Below the pieces are notes generated by a model that saw only the letters and a list, made by a program, of their open reading frames with translations, was not told the origin of the DNA and ran no database searches. A DNA stretch of 64,000 nt from Sinomonas sp. ASV486 (GTDB lineage Bacteria; Actinomycetota; Actinomycetes; Actinomycetales; Micrococcaceae), in the NCBI RefSeq assembly GCF_030908215.1, contig NZ_JAVFJK010000011.1, forward strand, positions 62,001 to 126,000. Direction: 5' to 3'. A program made the translations under genes and the position numbers. Positions 51,803 through 59,122 of the stretch are shown one piece after another. Position 1 is the stretch's first letter, and every line of letters starts with the position of its first letter.

Positions 51803-52582
51803 ATGTACGCCACGAAACCCGACGGCACGATGCTGGTCTACGAGGAACATGGAGCGGGTGAGCCGGCGATGGTGTTCGTCCACAGCCTGGGCGTCCCCAA
51901 CCATTACCGACACCAGATCGATCACTTCGCGCCGCGGCACCGCATCATCGCGCCGACTCTGGCGGGCTTCGGCGCGAGCACGGCTCCCGTGCAACGCGAC
52001 CTCACCTTTGCACAGTGGGCCGAGGATCTCGCCTGGCTGTGCGAGCAGCTCGACCTCCGCGCCGCGGTAATCGTCGGGCACAGCATGAGCGGCGCGATTG
52101 CCCTCGAACTCGCCGCCACACACCCCGGGCTGGTTGGCGCGGTGGTGCTCCTCGACCCCGTGCCGGTAGCCCCTCTCCCGGCCTTCCGCCAGGGCATCGG
52201 CGGGCTCGCCCAAGCGTTGGGAGGGCCGAACTACCGTGACGCCCTACGCGACTTTGCCGAGTCCCGCATGTTCCGACAAACCGACGACTCGGCCTTGCGA
52301 TCACAACTGGTCGAGGACATGTGCGCGGTACCGCAGCACGTGCTCGTCGGTGTCTTCGCCGGCCTCCTTGCCTGGGACGGCGAAGAGGTCGCGGGACATG
52401 TGAAGGCGCCGATCCTGCAGATCGTGCAAGGCGGCGGCATGCCGGTGGACGTGGCCCGCGTCCAAGCGGTCCTCCCCAACCTTGAATTCGGTCAGACCGT
52501 CGGCGCCGGACACTGGGCCCACCTCATCGTTCCCGATCAGGTGAACTCGATGATCGAGCGCTTCCTTGCTGTACACCTGTAG
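51803..52582 (+). CDS. Alpha/beta-fold hydrolase
   Basis: A 259-residue hydrolase. The nucleophile elbow is GHSMSG (Ser near 94), the oxyanion region VFVHSLGVPNH and the catalytic His in VGAGHWAHL at the end. It is similar to esterases, haloperoxidase-like and ring-fission hydrolases. Encoded right after the cupin gene, its substrate is probably the product of the monooxygenases, by inference. GAGGAGG lies before the ATG. Confidence 0.88.
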   Translation: MYATKPDGTMLVYEEHGAGEPAMVFVHSLGVPNHYRHQIDHFAPRHRIIAPTLAGFGASTAPVQRDLTFAQWAEDLAWLCEQLDLRAAVIVGHSMSGAIALELAATHPGLVGAVVLLDPVPVAPLPAFRQGIGGLAQALGGPNYRDALRDFAESRMFRQTDDSALRSQLVEDMCAVPQHVLVGVFAGLLAWDGEEVAGHVKAPILQIVQGGGMPVDVARVQAVLPNLEFGQTVGAGHWAHLIVPDQVNSMIERFLAVHL

Positions 52583-52662
52583 AGCGATTCGTGAGCCGCT
52601 GAGGCGGTACACCGCGGAACGCGGATGGTCCGCGGATCCTTTCTCCCACGGAAACAGCGGGA

Positions 52663-52700
52663 TGAGCCGTCAGGCCAGCGGGGGCCGGCCTGACGGCTCA
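52663..52700. terminator. Second copy of the monooxygenase-type terminator
   Basis: TGAGCCGTCAGGCC (52663-52676) pairs with GGCCTGACGGCTCA (52687-52700). It lies between the hydrolase and the convergent gamma-glutamyltransferase gene. It shares 18 identical bases with the hairpin at 51273-51290, suggesting a duplicated segment. Confidence 0.75.
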
Positions 52701-52733
52701 CTGCGTCTGCTTCTGCTTCTGCTCTCGGCGGGG

Positions 52734-54593
52734 CTACGGCGACGGCTTGAGGACCATCGCCGATCCGCCGCCGCGCCTCACGGGCTCGGCCGCTGCGAGC
52801 ATCTTCCCGCCCGGCAGGAACTCTATGGCAGTCTCAGCGCCGATCTCGGCTGCGGACGTGAACGCGTCGCCCGAGGGAACAAGCAAGTGGCCGAACGGAG
52901 CCAGGCCGGTTCCGTATTTCGAGATGAACCCCGGCTCTGCCGTCACAAAGGCCCTGCCGGAGGAGTTGGCGAAGTTCCGATCCGACGCACGGGGAGCCGC
53001 GATGGCCTGGGGCGTTGTCATGCCGAGGTCGACGCGGTTGACGATCGTCTGCAGGACTGTCGTGATGATCGTCGAGCCGCCCGGGGAGCCGAGGGCGAGC
53101 CACGGTTTGCCGTCCTTGAGCATGATCGTGGGCGACATCGAGGATCGCGGGCGCTTGAACGGCTCGATACGGTTCGGGTCGCTCGCGCTCCACACCGCAC
53201 TGAAGTCGGTCAGCTCGTTGTTGAGGAGGAACCCGCGTCCTGGAACCACGATGCCCGAGCCGCCGGTCTGCTCGATCGTGAGCGTGTACTCGACGACGTT
53301 GCCCCACTTGTCCGCGACGGTCATATTCGTTGTCGAGATGTTCTCGGTGTCCTTCTCGGAAGCGGCCGCAGCCGGGCGAGCCGGGCACACGCCGTCGTAC
53401 GAGGTGACGTCCCCCGGTTTGAAGGGGACCTGGGTCGCCTTGTTCGGGTTGATCTGGCACGCGCGCTCCTTGCCGAAGACCGGGTCGAGGAGGGCCTTCT
53501 CCGGGACGTCGACGAACGCCGGATCGCCCACGTACTTGCCGCGGTCGGCGAACGCGAGGGCACTCGACTCGAGGTAGTAATGGAGGGCCTGAGGCACGGT
53601 CATCTCGGACAGGTTGACAGTGTTAAGGATGTTCAGCGCCTCGCCCACCGTCGTCCCGCCGGAACTCGATGGCGCCTTGCCATAGACATCGAGCCCACGG
53701 TAGTTCACGTGGGTGGGGTCCTGGTCGAGGGTCGTGTAGGCGGCTAGATCCGCGGGGGTCATCGACCCCACGGGGATCGGCAGAGTGGCAGAGGCAGACT
53801 TGGGCGGGCTCTGCACGGCCGCGGAGATCTCAGAGGCGAGAGGCCCGCGGTACAGCGCATTCACGCCGTCCTCGGCCAGCATGCGGTAGGTCGCCGCGAG
53901 ATCGTGGTTCTGGAAGATGCTGCCGACGGCGGGCGCGTCGCCACCGGGCAGGAACAGATTGCTCGTGGACGTGAACTGCTGGAAGCGGAGCTTGTTGTCC
54001 TCGGTCTGCTGCCGGAAGGTCCCGTCGACCACGAAGCCGCGGTCCGCGACCTTGATCGCGGGTTTGAGTGCCTCACCGAGGCTCAGGGTCCCCCAGCGGT
54101 CGAGCGCCCGCTGCCAAGTCGCAGCCGTGCCGGGCACGCCCACGGAGACTCCGCTCGTCACGAGCTGTGGTGTGAAGTTGTAGGGCTTGCCGGTCTTGGG
54201 GTCGATGAAGGCGTCATGGGTGATGCCAGCGGGCGCGGTCTCGCGGCCGTCGATCGTGCTGACCTTGCCGGATTTCGCGTCGTAGTACACGAAGTATCCG
54301 CCGCCCCCGATCCCGGCGCTGTACGGCTCGGTGACTCCGAGGGTAGCGGCTGCTGCGACGGCAGCGTCGACCGCGTTGCCGCCCTTCCGGAGCACCTCGA
54401 GCGCGGCGGCCGAGGCCTCGGGGTCCACGGTGCTCACGGCGCCCCCGTACCCCGTGGCGGTGGGAGTCTTGTCGACGGCGCGTGGGTCAGCGGACGCTGG
54501 GCTCGCGACGGCCCCTGTGGTCAAGGCCAGGGCAAGAGCCGCCATGGCGGCCGCGCCCCTGCGGCGCACGTTTATCCAGTCCAGATGTTTCAT
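52734..54593 (-). CDS. ggt: Gamma-glutamyltransferase precursor
   Basis: A 619-residue secreted Ntn-hydrolase. A signal peptide (RRRGAAAMAALALALTTGAVASPASA) precedes the large subunit (YSAGIGGGGYFVYYD, IDGRETAP); the small subunit begins at the processing Thr near 421 in ISTTNMTVADKWG, with LTIEQTGGSGIVVPGRGFLLNNELTDF. It removes or transfers gamma-glutamyl groups of glutathione-like peptides outside the membrane. The start at 54593 has GGGAGGA upstream. The Thr context is TTN rather than the usual TTH. Its product can feed 5-oxoproline metabolism. Confidence 0.9.
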   Translation of the reverse strand: MKHLDWINVRRRGAAAMAALALALTTGAVASPASADPRAVDKTPTATGYGGAVSTVDPEASAAALEVLRKGGNAVDAAVAAAATLGVTEPYSAGIGGGGYFVYYDAKSGKVSTIDGRETAPAGITHDAFIDPKTGKPYNFTPQLVTSGVSVGVPGTAATWQRALDRWGTLSLGEALKPAIKVADRGFVVDGTFRQQTEDNKLRFQQFTSTSNLFLPGGDAPAVGSIFQNHDLAATYRMLAEDGVNALYRGPLASEISAAVQSPPKSASATLPIPVGSMTPADLAAYTTLDQDPTHVNYRGLDVYGKAPSSSGGTTVGEALNILNTVNLSEMTVPQALHYYLESSALAFADRGKYVGDPAFVDVPEKALLDPVFGKERACQINPNKATQVPFKPGDVTSYDGVCPARPAAAASEKDTENISTTNMTVADKWGNVVEYTLTIEQTGGSGIVVPGRGFLLNNELTDFSAVWSASDPNRIEPFKRPRSSMSPTIMLKDGKPWLALGSPGGSTIITTVLQTIVNRVDLGMTTPQAIAAPRASDRNFANSSGRAFVTAEPGFISKYGTGLAPFGHLLVPSGDAFTSAAEIGAETAIEFLPGGKMLAAAEPVRRGGGSAMVLKPSP

Positions 54594-54727
54594 GGGTTCC
54601 TCCCCGGAATCCTTCAACTGACAAGGTGTGACATACGCTACTTTGAGCCTCCGACACTCAACACCCTTCGCGAATGAACCGATGCAGCCCGGCGCTCGTT
54701 GGAGAAGTAGGGAGAGGGAGGAACGCG

Positions 54728-55219
54728 ATGGGACTCGACGGCATTGAAGTCACCACCCTGGACGGCCGCACGACGACGTTCGGCGAGTGGGCGGGCCAGA
54801 TCCGGCTCGTAGTCAACGTGGCAAGCAGGTGCGGACTCGCGCCGCAGTACAAGGCCCTCGAGGCACTCCAGGAGAAGTACCGCGACCGCGGCTTCACCGT
54901 GCTCGGCTTCCCGAGCAACCAGTTCCTGCAGGAGTACCTGGACTCAGAGAAGATCGCCGAGTATTGCTCAGCGACGTGGGGCGTCACCTTTCCGGTGATG
55001 GCCAAGGTCTGGGTCAACGGCCGCGGCCAGCACCCGCTCTACCGCGAGCTTACCAAGACGCCGGACACCGCCGGCAAGGCAGGGCGCATCCAGTGGAACT
55101 TCGAGAAGTTCCTCGTGATGCCCGACGGCGCGGTCCACCGCTTCCGGCCGCAGACCGTGCCCGACGACCCGGCGATCATAGGCCTCATCGAGAGCGCCCT
55201 CACTCGGGCCGCCTCCTGA
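54728..55219 (+). CDS. Glutathione peroxidase-family protein
   Basis: A 163-residue thioredoxin-fold peroxidase. The active-site Cys is in VVNVASRCGLAPQYKAL (near 36), with GFPSNQF and the catalytic Trp/Asn region WNFEKFLV. It probably reduces hydroperoxides using thioredoxin or mycothiol rather than glutathione. GGGAGAGGGAGG precedes the ATG at 54728. Divergent from ggt. Confidence 0.93.
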   Translation: MGLDGIEVTTLDGRTTTFGEWAGQIRLVVNVASRCGLAPQYKALEALQEKYRDRGFTVLGFPSNQFLQEYLDSEKIAEYCSATWGVTFPVMAKVWVNGRGQHPLYRELTKTPDTAGKAGRIQWNFEKFLVMPDGAVHRFRPQTVPDDPAIIGLIESALTRAAS

Positions 55220-55258
55220 GGCCTGGCCAACGAGAGGGCGCGCGGGCAGGATGGCCTC

Positions 55259-55513
55259 ATGCCGACGCAGTCCGCGCTGTCCCTGTGGTCACGAGGCTCG
55301 GTCCTCTCGATCGGGTCTGTGGGATCCGTGCTGTCGATAGGGTCTGTCGGCTCAGCGCTCTCCGTCTGCTCGCTCGGCTCAGCGCTCTCGCTGTTCTCGG
55401 CCGGCTCCTGGCTGAGCGTCGGCTCGTTCCTGTCCGCACAGTCGCGGTGGTCCACCCTGTCGTGGCGGTCGACCCGCGCCAACCGCGCGGCCAGGACCGG
55501 CGGGCCGCGGTGA
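55259..55513 (+). CDS. Ser-x-x triplet-repeat mini-protein
   Basis: An 84-residue protein of unknown function. From residue 5 to about 73 every third residue is Ser through 23 successive triplets (SAL SLW SRG SVL SIG SVG and so on), the other two positions being mostly hydrophobic or Gly; a basic tail (RANRAARTGG) follows. The DNA shows a related 27-bp periodicity. ATG follows GCAGGA, 39 bp after the peroxidase gene. The 3-residue period suggests an extended or triangular-helical fold, perhaps membrane-associated. The opposite strand also has an open frame, so coding is not certain. Confidence 0.55.
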   Translation: MPTQSALSLWSRGSVLSIGSVGSVLSIGSVGSALSVCSLGSALSLFSAGSWLSVGSFLSAQSRWSTLSWRSTRANRAARTGGPR

Positions 55514-55517
55514 GCGG

Positions 55518-55549
55518 GCGCACGACGCCGGCCACGCGCCGTCGTGCGC
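55518..55549. repeat. REP-type palindrome
   Basis: GCGCACGACG (55518-55527) pairs with CGTCGTGCGC (55540-55549) around CCGGCCACGCGC. It is the same arm as in hairpins at 18514, 58230 and 62092. A single-arm relative CGCCGTCGTGCGCC occurs near 56045. It lies after the Ser-x-x gene and may terminate it. Confidence 0.65.
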
Positions 55550-55627
55550 AGACTTGGGAGTCCCTGCTCGAGGCCTGCCACATGAGCTGTCCGCTGGGGC
55601 GGGCGGGATTCATCCATCCATCATTGG

Positions 55628-55978
55628 CTACGGGCCGCCCAGCAGTCCGCACGTGTACGTAGCGTTGTCTGCGGCGACGACGATCCACGTCGTGGCTCCA
55701 CTCGAGGACGACGCGTAGATGTCTCCTCCCCCGGAGGTGGTTCCCCGTTTGACCAGCCCCTCGACGGACCCGGCGCCCGCACCCGGATGTGCGCCGCACT
55801 CGTAGTCACGGTCCGCGAACTGGACTCTCGAGGGCACCGCCCTGGGCCAGAGGACCCAGTCCGACGTCGTCTCATGGACGCCCCGCAACCGAATCCCCAG
55901 CACCAGGAGGACGATGGCGAGCACCACCCCGAGCGCTGCACCGAGCGCCGTCGTGCGCCCTCGCCTGCCACTGGTCAT
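55628..55978 (-). CDS. Small single-pass membrane protein
   Basis: A 116-residue protein: basic N-terminus (TSGRRGRTT), one helix (ALGAALGVVLAIVLLVLGIRL), then an exported domain with two cysteines (DYECGAHPG, TYTCGLL). ATG at 55978 begins at the membrane segment; the longer in-frame start lacks support. No domain was recognised. It lies between repeats and the HTH-MurA gene. Confidence 0.6.
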   Translation of the reverse strand: MTSGRRGRTTALGAALGVVLAIVLLVLGIRLRGVHETTSDWVLWPRAVPSRVQFADRDYECGAHPGAGAGSVEGLVKRGTTSGGGDIYASSSSGATTWIVVAADNATYTCGLLGGP

Positions 55979-56122
55979 GGCGCAACTGTGTTCGACGTCC
56001 CGTGACTGCGTCAACCCCTGGGTCGGCACCGCGCCGGCCACGCGCCGTCGTGCGCCCCGTGCCGAGACTCCGAGCACCTCGAGAGCGCCCTCCTCGTTCC
56101 TAAGACGTGCCCCCGGGCGGGA

Positions 56123-57664
56123 TCAGTCCTGGAAGTACTCGATCTTCGCGCCGAGCGAGTTGAGCCTCTCCGCAAGGTCCTGGTACCCGCGCTCAATCAC
56201 GTAGATGTTCCGCAGCTCGCTCGTGCCGCGGGCAGCGAGCATGGCCAGGAGGATGCAGGCGGCCGGGCGCAGGGCCGGCGGGCAGCCGACCTCCGCGGCC
56301 CGCCACTTGGTGGGTCCGTTGACGTAGATGCGGTGCGGGTCCAGGAGCTGGATGTTCGCTCCGAGCCGGTTGAGCTCGGTGAGGTAGATGGCGCGGTTCT
56401 CGTAGACCCAGTCGTGGATCATCGTCTGGCCGGTCGCGTTCGCGGCGATAACCGCGAAGAACGGCAGGTTGTCGATGTTCAACCCCGGGAAGGGCATGGG
56501 GTGGATCTTGTCCGCAGGTGCGTGCAGCTCGGACGGGAGGACCGTGACATCCACAAGGCGCGTCAGCCCGTTGCGGGCCGTGTATTCGCCGGAGACCTCG
56601 AGCTGCTGGCCCATCTGTGCCAGGGTCGCCAGCTCGATCTCCATGAACTCGATGGGCACCCGGCGCACGGTAATCTGCGAGTTCGTGACGATCCCGGCCG
56701 TGATGAGGCTCATCGCCTCGATCGGGTCCTCGGACGGGAAGTAGTCGATGTCGGCGTCGATCCGTGCCTTGCCGCGGATACGCAGCGTGGTCGTTCCAAC
56801 GCCCTTGATCTCCACACCGAGGCCCTGCAGGTAGAAGCACAGGTCCTGGACCATGTAGTTCGGGCTCGCGTTGCGGATCACCGTCACGCCCTCGCGGTGC
56901 ACCGCGGCCATGATGGCGTTCTCGGTGACGGTGTCACCGCGCTCGGAGAGCACAAAGGAGCGGTCAGCGCCGTCGGCCTCGGGGGCACGGACGGTGTAGA
57001 ACCCGGCGGTCGCCTCGACGTCAAGGCCGAACTGGCGCAGGGCCTGCATGTGCGGCTCGACGGTGCGGGTGCCGAGGTCGCAGCCGCCGGCGTACGGGAG
57101 ACGGTATTCGCTGCTCTCGTCGAGGAGCGGACCGAGGAGCATGATCACGCTGCGGGTGCGGCGCGCCGCCTCGACATCCATGCCCTCGAGGTTGAGGACG
57201 GCGGGGCGGCGGATCTGGAGGTCACGGGGCTGCTCGCCCACGCCTGCGTCGAGCCATGTGCACTCGACGCCGATCGAGGTCAGGACCTCGACGATCCGGT
57301 TGACCTCCTCGATCCGGGCCAGACGACGGAGGGTGGTGGTTCCGCGGTTGATGAGGGAGGCGCACAGGAGGGCGACGCCCGCGTTCTTGGACGTGTTGAC
57401 ATCGACAGCGCCCGAGAGCCGGTGCCCGCCCTCGACCCGCAGGTGGGTCATCTTGGGCGGCCCGATGTTGACGATCCGCTGGCCGAGGATGTCCTCGATG
57501 CGCTGGATCATCTTCAGGCTGAGGTTCTGCTTGCCCTGCTCCATGCGCGCGACGGCGCTCTGGCTGGTCCCCAGTTCGGAGGCGAGCTGTCCCTGAGTCC
57601 AGCCCCGGTGGGAGCGGACGTCACGCAGGAGGATGCCGACGGTCTCAGCGGTCTGTTGTGCCAT
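56123..57664 (-). CDS. murA: HTH-MurA fusion (UDP-GlcNAc enolpyruvyltransferase)
   Basis: A 513-residue protein. Residues 8-65 form an XRE-type HTH (LLRDVRSHRGWTQGQLASELGTSQSAVARMEQGKQN). The MurA enzyme (from about 76) keeps the active-site Lys93-Asn94 (SKNAG) and the catalytic Cys195 in YAGGCDLGTR, so it should transfer enolpyruvate to UDP-GlcNAc in peptidoglycan synthesis and be fosfomycin-sensitive. The fused HTH may make it a DNA-binding sensor of its pathway. ATG at 57664 was used; a GTG at 57670 is possible. Confidence 0.92.
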   Translation of the reverse strand: MAQQTAETVGILLRDVRSHRGWTQGQLASELGTSQSAVARMEQGKQNLSLKMIQRIEDILGQRIVNIGPPKMTHLRVEGGHRLSGAVDVNTSKNAGVALLCASLINRGTTTLRRLARIEEVNRIVEVLTSIGVECTWLDAGVGEQPRDLQIRRPAVLNLEGMDVEAARRTRSVIMLLGPLLDESSEYRLPYAGGCDLGTRTVEPHMQALRQFGLDVEATAGFYTVRAPEADGADRSFVLSERGDTVTENAIMAAVHREGVTVIRNASPNYMVQDLCFYLQGLGVEIKGVGTTTLRIRGKARIDADIDYFPSEDPIEAMSLITAGIVTNSQITVRRVPIEFMEIELATLAQMGQQLEVSGEYTARNGLTRLVDVTVLPSELHAPADKIHPMPFPGLNIDNLPFFAVIAANATGQTMIHDWVYENRAIYLTELNRLGANIQLLDPHRIYVNGPTKWRAAEVGCPPALRPAACILLAMLAARGTSELRNIYVIERGYQDLAERLNSLGAKIEYFQD

Positions 57665-57728
57665 AGGCACGAAAATATCACAAGTGCTATACCGAACCTC
57701 AAATCACGCGCTTAGGCACGCAAAAATA

Positions 57729-57738
57729 GGTCTAGACC
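57729..57738. promoter_or_regulatory. GGTCTAGACC palindrome before HTH-murA
   Basis: A perfect 10-bp palindrome in an AT-rich stretch (AATAGGTCTAGACCAAT), 65-74 bp upstream of the MurA start. The gene encodes its own HTH, so self-regulation through this site is a possible but unproven idea. Confidence 0.4.
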
Positions 57739-57775
57739 AATCAACAGCATTCTTTGGTGAGATAAAGCGGGTGCG

Positions 57776-58159
57776 CTACCCTGCAGTAATCGAGAGGACG
57801 TTGCCCGCCGGATCCTTGAACCACGCGATGCCCATTCCGCTCTCCGGGTCGCGCAGAACGCCCCGGTCGTCGACTGGCATCTCGGGCGTGGACGGGTACT
57901 TCTCGAGGGACACGCCGACTTCAGCGAGCTGCGCAATGGCGGCATCCAGATCGGCGACCTGGAAGTTCAGGACCGTGAACGTGGCCGGCTCGTGGTTCGG
58001 CTTGGGGTACACGAACACGGTCTGCCCGCCCGGGACGGTGACGAGCAGCCCGCCCATCTGATCCTTCGTTTCGAGTCCAAGCGTGCCGCCGTAGAAGGCG
58101 CGCGCCCCCTCGATGTCACCGGCGCTGAAGCTTGAGAATGATCCGCTGATATCGAACAT
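57776..58159 (-). CDS. VOC-family (glyoxalase/bleomycin-resistance-like) protein
   Basis: A 127-residue single VOC domain: FSAGDIEGARAFYGGTLGLE, FTVLNFQVADLDAAIAQLAEVGV and IAWFKDPAGNVLSI, the last carrying the conserved C-terminal metal or substrate position. The family includes glyoxalases and ring-cleavage dioxygenases; the substrate is unknown. It is the first of a minus-strand pair pointing toward HTH-murA, 111 bp apart. Confidence 0.8.
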   Translation of the reverse strand: MFDISGSFSSFSAGDIEGARAFYGGTLGLETKDQMGGLLVTVPGGQTVFVYPKPNHEPATFTVLNFQVADLDAAIAQLAEVGVSLEKYPSTPEMPVDDRGVLRDPESGMGIAWFKDPAGNVLSITAG

Positions 58160-58229
58160 CGCTGACTCCTATTGCAGTGGCCAAGGCCTCCCCCCGCTAC
58201 GATCCCACCACACGACGGCAGGCGCCAGA

Positions 58230-58261
58230 GCGCACGACGGCGAACGGTCGCCGTCGTGCGC
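58230..58261. terminator. REP-type hairpin downstream of the ECF operon
   Basis: GCGCACGACGGCGA (58230-58243) pairs perfectly with TCGCCGTCGTGCGC (58248-58261) on a 4-nt loop. It stands 12 bp after the EcfT gene and is the cleanest member of the family of palindromes in this window. Confidence 0.75.
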
Positions 58262-58273
58262 CCGCTCGCCCAG

Positions 58274-59122
58274 CTATCCCCACACCACGTTCCAGGTGCC
58301 GAGCGCGACGGCGGCGCACACGGCGAGCGCGGCGATCGCGGCTCCCCCGGCGATCACCCACGCGTCGAGGCGCGAGAAGTTCGACTCGCGGGCCCAGGTC
58401 CGCGGCGCGGGCTTCCCGTCGACGATGCCGCCGAAGCCCCGCGCCTCCATCGCGACGGCGAGCCGCGTGGCCCGGCGGATGGCCTGGACCAGGAGCGCGA
58501 ACGCCTGCCCGAGGAACGCACGGAACCGGGCCGGGAGGCTGTGCCCGCTCCCCACTCCTCTGGCGCGCCGCGCGAGCCCGAGCGTGCGCCACTCGTCGAC
58601 GAGGAGCCCCACGAGGCGCATCCCGGCCAGCGCCCCGAGCACGAACCGCACCGGCAGGCGCAGCTTCTGGGCGAGGCCGTCGGCGAGGTCGGTCGGATCG
58701 GTCGAGAACAGGAGGAACACGCCGGGCAGGGCGATCGCGAGGCCGCGCAGCCCGATCGCGGCCCCGGCGAGGACCGAGTGCTCGGTGAACGTGACGGGCC
58801 CAAGCTGTAGCCATACCGGTCCGGTCTTGGCACCGAGCAGTGCGGTCGAGTATGCGGCCAGCCCCGCGGCGACGATCAGCGGCCACGTGCGCCTGAGCAG
58901 GGTCCCGGGGCGCACGCCGAGCAGCGGGACGAGCGCGAGCTCGCACACGAGCGCCACCGTCGCGGACACCCAGTCCACGCTGAACAGGAGCGCAATGGTG
59001 ACGCACAGGCCCGCCGCGAGCTTCGCCACCGGATTCGCCCTGGCGAGCGTCGAGTTCGCAACGTCCGGGGTCAGGATGCCCGCACTTCCCACATTGGCCG
59101 CGCCCGGCGTGTCAGCGCTCAT
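58274..59122 (-). CDS. ECF transporter T component (YkoC/EcfT)
   Basis: A 282-residue membrane protein with about five helices in the EcfT/CbiQ pattern (ARANPVAKLAAGLCVTIALL, then the coupling-helix Ala-Arg-Gly motif MEARGFGG near 225). It couples the ATPase to the YkoE substrate-binding protein. The ATG at 59122 overlaps the ATPase stop. Long in-frame extensions upstream read through the ATPase gene and were rejected. Confidence 0.88.
   Translation of the reverse strand: MSADTPGAANVGSAGILTPDVANSTLARANPVAKLAAGLCVTIALLFSVDWVSATVALVCELALVPLLGVRPGTLLRRTWPLIVAAGLAAYSTALLGAKTGPVWLQLGPVTFTEHSVLAGAAIGLRGLAIALPGVFLLFSTDPTDLADGLAQKLRLPVRFVLGALAGMRLVGLLVDEWRTLGLARRARGVGSGHSLPARFRAFLGQAFALLVQAIRRATRLAVAMEARGFGGIVDGKPAPRTWARESNFSRLDAWVIAGGAAIAALAVCAAVALGTWNVVWG

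Noticed and set aside
52566-53747. A 393-codon frame opposite ggt
   Set aside because: Shadow of the clear gamma-glutamyltransferase gene and arginine-rich throughout.
55039-55617. Antisense frame rich in Glu/Thr-Asp-Pro triplets opposite the Ser-x-x protein
   Set aside because: It begins inside unrelated sequence and overlaps the peroxidase gene; the plus-strand start has better support, though certainty is limited.
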